Of a stretch of 64,000 bases of DNA, positions 61,601-64,000 are shown piece after piece. The translations under genes and the position numbers were made by a program. This DNA is from Nautilus pompilius (lineage: Eukaryota > Mollusca > Cephalopoda > Nautilida > Nautilidae), in contig JACATO010000330.1 in the NCBI GenBank assembly GCA_018389105.1, forward strand, positions 1,364,001 to 1,428,000, in the 5' to 3' direction. Every line of letters begins with the position of its first letter. Position 1 is the first letter of the stretch. The notes below the pieces were generated by a model. The model was not told the origin of the DNA, ran no database searches, and saw only the letters and a program-made list of their open reading frames with translations.

Positions 61601-61912
61601 ATTGCTGTATTCCTATTTCATTAATGATTAATAATCAGCTTTTCATAAGCAATACATCTACACCACTCAACACTTTCTAGGCTAATTTAAAAAAAGAATG
61701 ACAAGTTTTGATGGTGAAAAAGCTACTGTGACTAATCCCTCTCAAGACCCAATAGGTACCTCTCTCATAGGGCCATCGAACTCCCAGCCTGGTGGCAGCC
61801 TACCACCCTGCCCTGCCACTTCTGAACAGTGAGCGTTGTCCGTGTCATCCTCTGATCCTAACCCTAGCTTATCCTCTATTCTGGGACGGGAGGAGGAGCT
61901 TTGTGTATGGTC
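8956..61912 (-). CDS. PCM1: Pericentriolar material 1, 31 exons, 5' part outside window
   Basis: PCM1 is the scaffold of centriolar satellites, the cytoplasmic granules that move centrosomal and ciliary proteins along microtubules. Thirty-one exons, each with GT/AG borders and matching phases, sum to 5,121 nt (1,706 codons plus stop). Family hallmarks in order: LLKKMLHQQEQ-LRALQGRQ, LNMLKTTYGLNSD, LQEKKQRMNELLQHLQTLR, LGQLRHLVQYYQE, MRKQRILREELRQRKKEME, MATWGGST, TIYSEVATLISQNESRPHF, LGETVIHLDK, MEVIPVLKEYTDEVC, AISEVLFNELAF and the tail GETLREPDADEGN. The N-terminal third is coiled coil, the middle is Gln-rich and probably disordered, and the C-terminal third holds the most conserved blocks and acidic stretches. 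Human PCM1 has 2,024 residues, so the missing 5' part is about 250-300 residues. Large introns are filled with DNA transposons. Boundaries are by eye. Confidence 0.95.
9142..9262 (-). CDS. PCM1: PCM1 window exon 30
   Basis: 121 nt, phase 0 to 1. ETENELAGDGETLREP matches human QTEELAGNSETLKEP, just before the C-terminus. Confidence 0.95.
11406..12826 (+). mobile_element. piggyBac-like element, copy A (longest coding remnant)
   Basis: Starts TTAATCCTTTCCCATG, i.e. a TTAA target followed by a terminal repeat also seen in copies B and C. The first ATG region (about 11601) reads MES as in copy C. Around 11690-11830 a degraded stretch matches the piggyBac N-terminal segment, where copies B and D carry the clearer version. 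At 11972-12070 one frame reads ITTFNWKCHMKQYLPNEPIK then WGLKVWA, the piggyBac block I-D-E-A-M-I-P-F-K-G...KQYMPxKPxKxGxKVW. The catalytic Asp of that block is Asn here (11987-11989), and stops abound, so it is inactive. The 3' end (GTAAAATATTGCAA) matches copy D. Opposite strand to PCM1. Confidence 0.7.
13981..14008. repeat. 28-base near-perfect palindrome
   Basis: The two 14-base arms, each containing TGTCATTTT and its complement, differ at one position. No loop. Possibly chance in AT-rich DNA, or an AT-rich cruciform. Confidence 0.5.
14889..14957 (-). CDS. PCM1: PCM1 window exon 29
   Basis: 69 nt, phase 0 to 0. TEELIVVDLPEKLIVDKE resembles human EDFVKVEDLPLKLTIYSE, but with Leu where the human motif has the aromatic residue. 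It is isolated between introns of 5.6 and 4.1 kb; GTGTAG acceptor and GAG|gtgggt donor. Confidence 0.85.
16132..16770 (-). pseudogene. CpG-rich, cysteine-rich coding-like patch; possible processed retrocopy
   Basis: Composition changes abruptly: about 16 CpGs in 16230-16760, with almost none for kilobases either side. On the - strand one frame runs from about 16617 to 16205 with a single stop (TAA at about 16402). It reads like secreted or extracellular protein, with many Cys and the segments TFTSNDTQMGCIEAFFRDQS, NSTFFFDYGTGTALTDCAIS, LRFVEGTVFHRLWKDRACLH and YYVKIVWTVTFADDACEIWQ, then two stops. About 60 bases past these stops the - strand has an A12 tract (16143-16132), as expected of a reverse-transcribed mRNA. 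I do not recognise the protein. Alternatives: an exon of a gene nested in the intron, or part of an unrecognised mobile element. No target duplication was identified. Confidence 0.4.
16641..16669. repeat. (GA)n microsatellite
   Basis: About 14 uninterrupted GA units followed by GCGAGCG. It lies inside the CpG-rich patch. Confidence 0.95.
17248..17265. repeat. (TA)n microsatellite
   Basis: Nine uninterrupted TA units in PCM1 intron sequence. Confidence 0.9.
19042..19282 (-). CDS. PCM1: PCM1 window exon 28, acidic and LIR-like
   Basis: 241 nt, phase 2 to 0. Acidic run IGSDEDDEDDDESQSAEDPS (human YGSGEDENEDEEMEEFEEG) then GEADFIHVELV. F-I-H-V preceded by acidic residues fits a GABARAP/LC3-interacting motif (aromatic-x-x-aliphatic); human PCM1 has DFVKV in the same general region. 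Confidence 0.93.
19283..20818 (-). other. PCM1 intron between exons 27 and 28
   Basis: 1.5 kb, AT-rich. Contains a 100-base AT-only satellite-like tract at 20661-20760 next to exon 27. Nothing else recognised. Confidence 0.75.
20661..20760. repeat. AT-only tandem repeat (AATAT/AATAAT units)
   Basis: Imperfect tandem array of ATAATATA-like units, about 97% A+T, ending 58 bases before exon 27. Probably slippage-prone and length-variable. Confidence 0.85.
20819..20940 (-). CDS. PCM1: PCM1 window exon 27
   Basis: 122 nt, phase 0 to 2. AGDGLMTEISIVPEEKGNGA then SPSVHIELAVSETKPFTR, matching the human VSINLSKAETQAL neighbourhood. Confidence 0.88.
20941..22352 (-). other. PCM1 intron between exons 26 and 27
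   Basis: 1.4 kb. The central part (about 21080-21850) is less AT-biased and may be a Tc1-like relic; the flanks are AT-rich. Confidence 0.65.
21100..21620 (+). mobile_element. Possible Tc1-like relic
   Basis: A + strand frame reads IIFFFVDESSRQW after a basic, His-rich stretch, reminiscent of the Tc1 W..VLFTDESRF motif. The rest is too decayed to align by eye. Weak: the motif is short, and I saw no terminal repeats. Confidence 0.3.
22353..22520 (-). CDS. PCM1: PCM1 window exon 26
   Basis: 168 nt, phase 0 to 0. Starts YTGFCITEEDIDKAVQ. Two AGs lie 7 bases apart; the first (TTCAAGCAG|TAC) follows a good pyrimidine tract and keeps the frame, the second does not. Confidence 0.88.
22521..24013 (-). 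other. PCM1 intron between exons 25 and 26, with an unclassified old repeat
   Basis: 1.5 kb. From about 22930 to 23880 the base composition is more balanced than intron average and several medium-length frames exist on the - strand, as in decayed transposons, but no family motif could be matched. Confidence 0.5.
24014..24149 (-). CDS. PCM1: PCM1 window exon 25
   Basis: 136 nt, phase 2 to 0. LRECDDDLLMAISEVLFNEL aligns with human LKDCGEDLLVEISEVLFNEL; donor ATAAAG|gtatgt. Confidence 0.97.
24342..24354. repeat. (CA)n microsatellite
   Basis: Six to seven CA units in the short intron between exons 24 and 25, 20 bases past the exon 24 donor. Confidence 0.9.
24374..24612 (-). CDS. PCM1: PCM1 window exon 24
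   Basis: 239 nt, phase 0 to 2. QQLDELIKNIVMEVIPVLKE aligns with human QQLDRQIKAIMKEVIPFLKE; ends LVKFEGRK (human LAKFAGRK). Confidence 0.97.
24710..25631 (+). mobile_element. piggyBac-like element, copy B (non-autonomous)
   Basis: Bounded by TTAA on both sides (24710-24713 and 25628-25631). The ends read inward as TCTTTTCCCATG and CTCTTTACTGG, an imperfect inverted terminal repeat. Internally it keeps a transposase N-terminus (SDDESFTSGDVKVLSAYTSD, then NWLDSNDNGKK), followed by KIHVPDEARPVDFFSELIS, resembling the piggyBac start of the core domain. The catalytic region is deleted, giving a 0.9-kb non-autonomous derivative. The 3' noncoding part aligns to copies A and D. Confidence 0.75.
26090..27000 (+). 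mobile_element. mariner-like transposase relic
   Basis: Near 26100 the + strand reads EQGCVMKFLVKEN (mariner EQRICIKFCVKLGK). Near 26630 it reads KIMTTFSNVQDVIFLLVM, like the mariner KVMATVFWDSKGVIL region. At 26834-26890 it reads LPCDFHFFRQLKEQNGWHQ, the mariner LAPSDFHLFxxLKEHLRG block before the third acidic residue. Stops and frameshifts separate the parts. Strand opposite to PCM1. Ends not defined. Confidence 0.65.
27269..27418 (-). CDS. PCM1: PCM1 window exon 23
   Basis: 150 nt, phase 0 to 0. ALRHLHEQKMIVNNSHRQQP then a Ser/Gln-rich tail; corresponds to the human segment ALARMREYERMKTEAES and its linker. Confidence 0.9.
27419..27809 (-). other. PCM1 intron between exons 22 and 23
   Basis: 391 bases, AT-rich; nothing seen. 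Confidence 0.8.
27810..28031 (-). CDS. PCM1: PCM1 window exon 22
   Basis: 222 nt, phase 0 to 0. DNASSLSTPSVNRTESPFAR then DSLGETVIHLDK align with human DNASVLSVSSNFEPF...DDLGNTVIHLDQ. The 5' limit rests on an acceptor (TATAGAG|ACC) with a poor pyrimidine tract; it is the in-frame choice, and a stronger-looking AG about 60 bases upstream breaks the frame. Confidence 0.88.
28032..29340 (-). other. PCM1 intron between exons 21 and 22
   Basis: 1.3 kb, AT-rich, with a short (AT)n run at 28261-28272. Nothing else recognised. The acceptor at its low-coordinate end is unusual (see finding). Confidence 0.75.
29341..29451 (-). CDS. PCM1: PCM1 window exon 21
   Basis: 111 nt, phase 0 to 0. SELTPSESFATSEEEETK matches human SELTPSESLATTDDETFEK. 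Confidence 0.93.
29452..30105 (-). other. PCM1 intron between exons 20 and 21
   Basis: 654 bases with an interrupted CA-rich tract at about 29508-29529. Nothing else seen. Confidence 0.75.
30106..30337 (-). CDS. PCM1: PCM1 window exon 20, most conserved block
   Basis: 232 nt, phase 2 to 0. Contains TIYSEVATLISQNESRPHF, identical to human over 19 residues, then ELFQELQLLTTDELCQRVHY. This helical block is the best single diagnostic of PCM1 in the window. Confidence 0.98.
30338..32110 (-). other. PCM1 intron between exons 19 and 20
   Basis: 1.8 kb. Holds a mariner-like fragment (about 31440-31680). A less AT-biased stretch at 30800-31060 is unclassified. Confidence 0.7.
31440..31680 (+). mobile_element. 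mariner-like fragment
   Basis: The + strand frame from 31497 reads NSPPRKNFKKVDSKKSHVH then MTKIILTDFVPEGHTDY, resembling the mariner order SPRPKKARxSRSKVK-TMLI...EFVPEGQTV with the FFDxxG segment missing. Short and decayed. Confidence 0.45.
32111..32297 (-). CDS. PCM1: PCM1 window exon 19
   Basis: 187 nt, phase 1 to 2. Ser/Thr/Asn-rich linker (NTVFPSRMSTAKTTDVDNCK). Donor CAAAAG|gtttgt joins in frame to the conserved block of exon 20. Confidence 0.9.
32298..32630 (-). other. PCM1 intron between exons 18 and 19
   Basis: 333 bases; nothing seen. Confidence 0.8.
32631..32686 (-). CDS. PCM1: PCM1 window exon 18
   Basis: 56 nt, phase 2 to 1, SKVQKIQVGNSAPQGQHS. Short, but flanked by good sites (TTTGCAG acceptor, CAG|gtactg donor), and required for phase continuity between exons 17 and 19. 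Confidence 0.85.
32948..33593 (-). CDS. PCM1: PCM1 window exon 17, longest coding exon
   Basis: 646 nt, phase 1 to 2. Starts with QQQMMISLNQCYQQITMQQL, matching human MHQLNQCYTQLTWQQNNVQR, then a long Pro/Ser/Asn/Gln-rich, probably disordered region with PFYNPYLLAYPSVSPYSGQ, ending in a basic patch VLKRKR. Confidence 0.95.
33594..34175 (-). other. PCM1 intron between exons 16 and 17
   Basis: 582 bases, AT-rich; nothing seen. Confidence 0.8.
34176..34359 (-). CDS. PCM1: PCM1 window exon 16
   Basis: 184 nt, phase 0 to 1. ALEHQMKNLAAAYQLVQQEQ then QQLRQHL, a Gln-rich coil at the place of the human VSICQTLMQDQQTLSCLL segment. It follows the 5.9-kb intron that holds the Tigger element. Confidence 0.92.
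35785..38011 (-). mobile_element. Tigger (pogo) transposon, nearly full length
   Basis: 2.2 kb flanked by TA on both sides. The ends read inward as CAGAGAATTCCCAACTTACA and CAGCAAGTCCTCTGGTTACA, similar to each other and to Tigger-type termini (CAGTAGTCCCTCGACTTACA). The element runs on the - strand and carries the broken transposase described separately. It sits in PCM1 sense orientation in the longest intron. Confidence 0.88.
36349..37726 (-). pseudogene. Tigger transposase pseudogene
   Basis: N-terminal helix-turn-helix KTITLEGKVDIINKYESGLS; CENP-B-type DNA-binding part EEMKKLLTLWIEDQTQWQAL and ANLHNVKVSGES; then the DDE domain with NVDKTGLFWGKM (first Asp, about 37189), FFILDNAPGHPP (second Asp, about 36843) and QMDQRVIATFKVYYL (third Asp, about 36743, some 32 residues on). 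The reading frame changes at least three times and has a stop near 37254, so no functional protein can be made. Closely resembles the TIGD1/Tigger1 family. Confidence 0.92.
39948..39980. repeat. (GAAA)n-like purine tract
   Basis: Imperfect GAAA/GAAAA repeats; a pyrimidine tract on the PCM1 strand. Confidence 0.7.
40232..40302 (-). CDS. PCM1: PCM1 window exon 15
   Basis: 71 nt, phase 1 to 0. KQQNWNEVSTSNGYGNQRKR then RQE. The longest ORF over this DNA is in another frame and includes intron; the frame given here is the one fixed by both neighbours. Confidence 0.85.
40303..41412 (-). other. PCM1 intron between exons 14 and 15
   Basis: 1.1 kb, AT-rich; 40780-41030 is slightly less biased but matches nothing I know. 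Confidence 0.7.
41413..41601 (-). CDS. PCM1: PCM1 window exon 14
   Basis: 189 nt, phase 1 to 1. GYTSDGIVQEEEEEYSSKE aligns with human GYLSEGIVRTDEEEEEE; the rest is polar and unconserved. Confidence 0.95.
41602..43418 (-). other. PCM1 intron between exons 13 and 14
   Basis: 1.8 kb, AT-rich, with a short (CT)n run near 42407. Nothing else recognised. Confidence 0.75.
43419..43528 (-). CDS. PCM1: PCM1 window exon 13
   Basis: 110 nt, phase 2 to 1. Contains MATWGGST, identical to human, followed by an acidic stretch ESITEDDDRGVREGDD. Confidence 0.97.
43529..44168 (-). other. PCM1 intron between exons 12 and 13
   Basis: 640 bases. Contains the hairpin at 43640-43718; otherwise AT-rich. Confidence 0.8.
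43640..43718 (+). ncRNA. 79-nt imperfect hairpin, pre-miRNA-like
   Basis: Bases 43640-43670 pair with 43718-43688: 27 of 31 positions pair on the + strand (two as G-U), with single mismatches at 43643, 43646, 43662 and 43668. An upper stem (43673-43675 with 43683-43681) closes a small loop. Arms of about 23 nt would be 43644-43666 and 43692-43714. Length, mismatch spacing and intronic position fit an animal pre-miRNA; the arms match no miRNA I recall. On the PCM1-sense strand the two wobble pairs become mismatches, favouring the + strand. A short inverted-repeat transposon (MITE) is the main alternative. Confidence 0.4.
44169..44343 (-). CDS. PCM1: PCM1 window exon 12
   Basis: 175 nt, phase 1 to 2. 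DELYNKMRKQRILREELRQR matches human NELWSEMRRHEMLREELRQR, one of the best conserved coils of the family. Confidence 0.95.
44344..44817 (-). other. PCM1 intron between exons 11 and 12
   Basis: 474 bases; nothing seen. Confidence 0.8.
44818..44926 (-). CDS. PCM1: PCM1 window exon 11
   Basis: 109 nt, phase 0 to 1. Charged linker TNAARENANKEKERDANEVT. The donor ACTT|gtgagt is chosen over an upstream CAG|gttact because only the former continues the frame into exon 12. Confidence 0.85.
44927..45507 (-). other. PCM1 intron between exons 10 and 11
   Basis: 581 bases. The stretch 45170-45470 is less AT-biased and may be an old repeat, but no family is recognisable. Confidence 0.65.
45508..45631 (-). 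CDS. PCM1: PCM1 window exon 10
   Basis: 124 nt, phase 2 to 0. Coiled coil LQELEELKQQRENLITVHQQ then LLRLHDKLPV, matching human ELKQLQEERKKLIDIQEKI. Confidence 0.95.
45632..47479 (-). other. PCM1 intron between exons 9 and 10
   Basis: 1.8 kb. The block 46090-46470 has balanced composition and a 103-residue open frame on the - strand; possibly a decayed repeat, unassigned. Confidence 0.6.
47480..47734 (-). CDS. PCM1: PCM1 window exon 9
   Basis: 255 nt, phase 2 to 2. Begins with a coil ELKCAKDRLKQLQTFIGKLE (human MAAKQKLRQLQDLVAMVQ), then a polar stretch to AKAAEHYNERMVPLQNR. Confidence 0.92.
47735..50425 (-). other. PCM1 intron between exons 8 and 9
   Basis: 2.7 kb, AT-rich. 48000-48600 is less biased and unassigned. 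No transposase motif found. Confidence 0.65.
50426..50611 (-). CDS. PCM1: PCM1 window exon 8
   Basis: 186 nt, phase 2 to 2. Low-similarity polar linker rich in Asn, Asp and Glu (EDNASNLDEDADFADIKFSE). Donor GTCAA|gtaaga. Confidence 0.88.
50736..50864 (-). CDS. PCM1: PCM1 window exon 7
   Basis: 129 nt, phase 2 to 2. KLQDVRDRLGQLRHLVQYYQ matches human KLNEVRKRLNELRELVHYYE; an acidic Gly-rich tail follows. Confidence 0.95.
50865..51538 (-). other. PCM1 intron between exons 6 and 7
   Basis: 674 bases, AT-rich; nothing seen. Confidence 0.8.
51539..51662 (-). CDS. PCM1: PCM1 window exon 6
   Basis: 124 nt, phase 1 to 2. Polar linker EPEVSSEAATVQEQPGATGE, then SDNTQQVLNLLDAQEKLQ leading into the next coil. 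A CAG|AG acceptor pair exists; only the first keeps the frame. Confidence 0.9.
51663..53061 (-). other. PCM1 intron between exons 5 and 6
   Basis: 1.4 kb, mostly a Tc1/mariner-type relic (about 52000-52830). Confidence 0.75.
52000..52830 (-). mobile_element. Tc1/mariner-type transposase relic
   Basis: On the - strand near 52290-52232 a frame reads LGSFLGGKMNAKAYLNIISN (Tc1-type GPLVPFEGRLNAKAYLDILS), then NQLHPVMLHMNPDGGQLLP and, after a stop, HGQHNPLISIQL (the W-P-A-Q-S-P-D-L-N-P-I block). The catalytic DNAP motif is visible only as fragments. Many stops; inactive. Same strand as PCM1. Confidence 0.65.
53062..53251 (-). CDS. PCM1: PCM1 window exon 5
   Basis: 190 nt, phase 0 to 1. Coiled coil LQEKKQRMNELLQHLQTLR corresponds to human LQEKKQKMDKLLGELHTLR. 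Confidence 0.95.
53252..53616 (-). other. PCM1 intron between exons 4 and 5
   Basis: 365 bases; nothing seen. Confidence 0.8.
53617..53825 (-). CDS. PCM1: PCM1 window exon 4
   Basis: 209 nt, phase 1 to 0. Acidic, Glu/Asp/Thr-rich linker followed by the coiled coil LSLLRGRLNMLKTTYGLNSD; donor GAT|gtgagt. Confidence 0.9.
54840..55361 (+). mobile_element. Tigger-type 3' fragment nested in piggyBac copy C
   Basis: Reads DADPLIERGLKLKGLE and MLPYRELQKDPQK, close to the Tigger transposase C-terminus (ADPDPNRxxxxKxxVxxALAPYREL), followed by a Ser/Thr/Pro-rich tail. Next comes noncoding sequence ending ...CTCACTAACC complement before CAG, the pogo/Tigger terminal pattern next to TA. A G13 run (55306-55318) lies within. 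It is a different Tigger subfamily from the element at 35785-38011. Confidence 0.55.
55306..55318. repeat. G13 homopolymer
   Basis: Thirteen consecutive G on the + strand, within the nested Tigger-type fragment. Confidence 0.95.
55826..55837. repeat. (CA)n run overlapping a PCM1 splice donor
   Basis: Six CA units on the + strand; on the PCM1 strand this is (GT)n beginning exactly at the exon 3 donor GT. Confidence 0.9.
55838..55934 (-). CDS. PCM1: PCM1 window exon 3
   Basis: 97 nt, phase 0 to 1. Continues the coiled coil with LRALQGRQEALLGLQ, identical to human over the first eight residues. The donor lies at the start of a (GT)n run, so its exact position is ambiguous in principle; only the assigned GT continues the frame into exon 4. 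Confidence 0.92.
55935..59750 (-). other. PCM1 intron between exons 2 and 3
   Basis: 3.8 kb; the middle is a hAT relic (about 57060-58880). A GT-rich stretch lies at 58962-58984. The flanks are AT-rich and unremarkable. Confidence 0.75.
57060..58880 (+). mobile_element. hAT transposase relic, GTF2IRD2/ZBED-like
   Basis: Read on the + strand with frame changes: KECHVIQEKWRNL and VAVTKVYNIQRQY (a BED-like entry, EKWxxxYFFVExxxKPVCL..VAVxKEYNxRRHY), then AEVICPDKHQAFASIKPFKK (AEEICPEKxxxFxxISLSR). Next come ATDEAPQRVGRKAG and VGRKAGVATKLKEKLLSVNP (DGAPSMxGxxxGxxxKLKEK), LHQEALCSKRLKMDN, GLNHRQLNAF, and near the end a QYLGPNYFMLKSFASKIVSVW segment in pieces. This is the hAT-type transposase from which vertebrate GTF2IRD2 C-termini derive. 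Stops throughout; inactive. Opposite strand to PCM1. Confidence 0.85.
59751..59846 (-). CDS. PCM1: PCM1 window exon 2
   Basis: 32 codons, phase 0 to 0. Coiled coil ALQKQQQLLKKMLHQQEQ matches the human segment LLKRMLQQQEQ; acceptor TTTCAG|ACT and donor CAG|gtaaca. Confidence 0.95.
59847..61759 (-). other. PCM1 intron between exons 1 and 2
   Basis: 1.9 kb, AT-rich. A CTG-rich tetrad near 60690 is too short to be a repeat locus. Nothing recognised. Confidence 0.75.
61760..61912 (-). CDS. PCM1: PCM1 window exon 1
   Basis: 51 codons, phase 0 to 0, acceptor TTTAAAG|GAC and donor GAG|gtacct. Ser-rich and acidic linker (SSSSRPRIEDKLGLGSEDDT) ending GWEFDGPMRE. It shows little similarity to the human segment ahead of the coiled coil, but phase and splice sites join cleanly to the next exon. 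Confidence 0.75.
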
Positions 61913-64000
61913 CTTTAAAGAAACAGTAATTTGAGTGAGCTTCACAAGTATAACGTGTTAACTCATCTTCTTAAAGGATATTTTGGCTAGCTACACGGTG
62001 ACAACGATGATGGCCACATGGGGCTACTTCTCAAACTCATTGTAGGAAATTAGGCATAATGAAAACAAAAATATTATTTAACTGGAGAAACTTTCTAGCA
62101 TTAATATACAAGTGAAGAAGTGGGAAAACATACAAAGTGCATCTGGTTCTCTTGACCTGCACAAGTGTTTTTTTAAAAATTTTTTGAAGTTCAAATATTA
62201 TGCATAAAAATGCAATTCTTTTCCAAAAATTATATGCTATTAAATCAAGGTAGATTAGGCTATAAGATTTTATCTCAAAACTGTTTATTTTTCTCCCCAA
62301 AAATAGAAATAAATAAAATATTTTGATTGGGAATTACTAATTAAATGCAAATTTAGTTATGAGTCATTTTTTTAAAAAAAAAAACAAAGTATCTCATCAT
62401 TTGTTATGTTTTCTTTCTAAAAATAGCATCTTTATTCTGAACATCAGTACAAAATGCAAGTAAAATCTGAGAATCAGAAGATCAATTTAGTGCAGTCCAA
62501 CAATTAAAACTTAGTACTTTCATTATTACTAAAAATGCTTATCACGAGTCAACCACCACCTTGTATAATCATCATGGACCATAATTTTATTAAAATATTC
62601 TGCACTTGCTGACTAACAAAAAAATGCAGTGTTTTTGTAACTGTATTATCATTTTTTTAAATTTTAGACAATATACTTTATTCCTTGAGATATCCCAGAT
62701 ATCGTCAAAACTTAGATAATTCTGACTTTTAACAATCTAAAATCACAGAAGTACTTGGCAATAAGAAATTCTTTTGGTACATCTTAATAAGTGTCATGCA
62801 TTTTTGTGGAATTTGAAAGTTTAGCATAATACATTATTTTACAACTGAGAAAAATAAACTCAAAATATTCTTAGGTTTAATAAAGAAACTTCTGTTATCT
62901 TCCATATATGATAATACTGCATTGCAGGTTTAACTTCTGTTCATTGTTCACCTTCCAACATTGCAAGAACTCAATACACATCTTTAACTTCTCAGTGGAT
63001 TTTGAGTAAAGTTGCTATACAATAAAATTATAATCAGCAAGTAAAAACTTTAGTGATTGAATTAATAATTTAGAGACATAATTACATATACAATTTTTTT
63101 GCAGAGCTAATATAACAATGTTTTCCAAACTATTAATTTATTGTTCAAATTGGTCAATGAGTCATTTAATGATCACTTCCATCTATTCTATAAATGGTAC
63201 ATGCAGGAGGATGCTAGTCCATGTTATCACTTCTTCCAATTATTTATATTGTTTCATTTTCAAGCAAAAGGAACTTTACAAGCACGACAAACTTGGATTA
63301 CCCATTGTGTTATCTACCTGTTATCTACCTGTTATCATTATCTACATGTGGAGGTCTCCAGAGTTCATATCTCATCATTTAGTAAGTTGCACAGTGTTGG
63401 TGAGGTGTTGTCTAGTGGAGTTTGAAGCATCTGTAGCCAATCACCTGCTGGCATTTTCAGTCTGATGGCTTAATAATTGATGTCCCTGACAATGCCTGTT
63501 CAGTGGATTTCTTCTGAGTTGATGCTAGAGGATTTTTTTCACCTTGTGACCAAGACTAACACAAAGACTCAAAGGTAGGCAGGCAGGACTGACAACACCA
63601 GGGAGATAAGTGTTTGCAGCAATAAATATAACTATAAATTAGAGTTGTCCAATGAGGATTACTGAAATGAGGCTGACAAACTGTCAAAAGTATAACAACA
63701 AGGTTCAAGAAATTGAATTGGTGTTGATACCCCTGACAACTGGGTGATTTTACTCTACATTTTTTACTTTCTGCACTATAAAAACCCTTTCATTTTCTAG
63801 ACATATTTCCTTTTCATTTGGATTACTGAACTGTTTGCAAAGTCATTTGTACTATCTGAGTCTTTCAATGGAATCATTTTAATCAAGTAGATGTATTTTG
63901 TGCAGTCATCTTAGAAATTGTCTGAATGTTTGTGCACATTCATTATTGCATTTCCTAAATGTAAAATGGTCAATAGTTTTCTATTCAAATATTCATTATA
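61913..64000 (-). other. PCM1 upstream intron to the window edge
   Basis: AT-rich sequence without a further PCM1 exon that I could identify; piggyBac-like copy D fills 63105-63973. The missing N-terminal exons must lie beyond 64000. Confidence 0.7.
63105..63973 (+). mobile_element. piggyBac-like element, copy D (non-autonomous)
   Basis: Aligns with copies A-C from about 63150 (TCATTTAATGATCACTTCCA). Near 63530 it reads DFFHLVTKTNTKTQR, resembling the piggyBac stretch FFxxVVxxTNxYA. The last 25 bases match the copy C 3' end base for base in length, but the terminal TTAA has decayed to TTGA (on the - strand). About 0.87 kb, internally deleted like copy B. Confidence 0.7.

Noticed and set aside
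1-64000. tRNA, rRNA, CRISPR arrays, operons, bacterial promoters or terminators
   Set aside because: No cloverleaf B-box pattern, no rRNA motifs and no regularly spaced repeats were found; the DNA is eukaryotic, so bacterial feature classes do not apply.

Overview
The window is animal nuclear DNA. It is AT-rich, has spliceosomal introns, and carries many decayed DNA transposons. Two protein genes are visible, and they converge tail to tail. On the + strand is a short gene for a BTB-BACK protein resembling BTBD17 (1998-4880, two coding exons). On the - strand is most of PCM1, the centriolar-satellite scaffold. I could join 31 PCM1 exons by splice site and phase from 61912 down to a stop codon at 8956. 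They give 5,121 nt, or 1,706 codons plus stop, with no phase conflict. The N-terminal part (roughly 250-300 residues judged against the 2,024-residue human protein) lies beyond 64000. The sequence divergence, compact introns and transposon mix point to a bilaterian invertebrate. I cannot fix the phylum from sequence alone.

Layout: 1-760 has nothing recognisable. 760-2500 is a CpG-rich promoter region containing the first coding exon of the BTB gene and a second, phase-compatible candidate first exon. 3639-4880 is its main exon. 4881-8955 is the shared 3' intergenic space and holds a Tc1-like relic. 8956-61912 is PCM1. 61913-64000 is PCM1 intron or upstream sequence and holds a piggyBac-like copy.

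The PCM1 introns hold most of the other structure: four copies of one piggyBac-like family with TTAA ends (11406, 24710, about 54000 and 63105); a nearly full-length Tigger element with a broken transposase (35785-38011); a second Tigger-type 3' fragment nested in the third piggyBac copy; a GTF2IRD2-like hAT relic (about 57060-58880); mariner relics (about 26090-27000 and 31440-31680); further Tc1-like relics (about 52000-52830, possibly 21100-21620); a CpG-rich, cysteine-rich coding-like patch with a poly(A) tract downstream that looks like a processed retrocopy (16132-16770); and a 79-nt imperfect hairpin of pre-miRNA shape (43640-43718).

The two genes have no known joint function. BTB-BACK proteins are usually protein-interaction or E3-adaptor modules. 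PCM1 scaffolds centriolar satellites and supports ciliogenesis. Their adjacency looks like ordinary gene order. I found no new multi-gene system. The items most worth checking are the hairpin, the retrocopy-like patch, the alternative first exon of the BTB gene, the relocated GABARAP-type LIR motif in PCM1, and the piggyBac family. Exon boundaries were read by eye from GT/AG sites and phase, not from transcripts.
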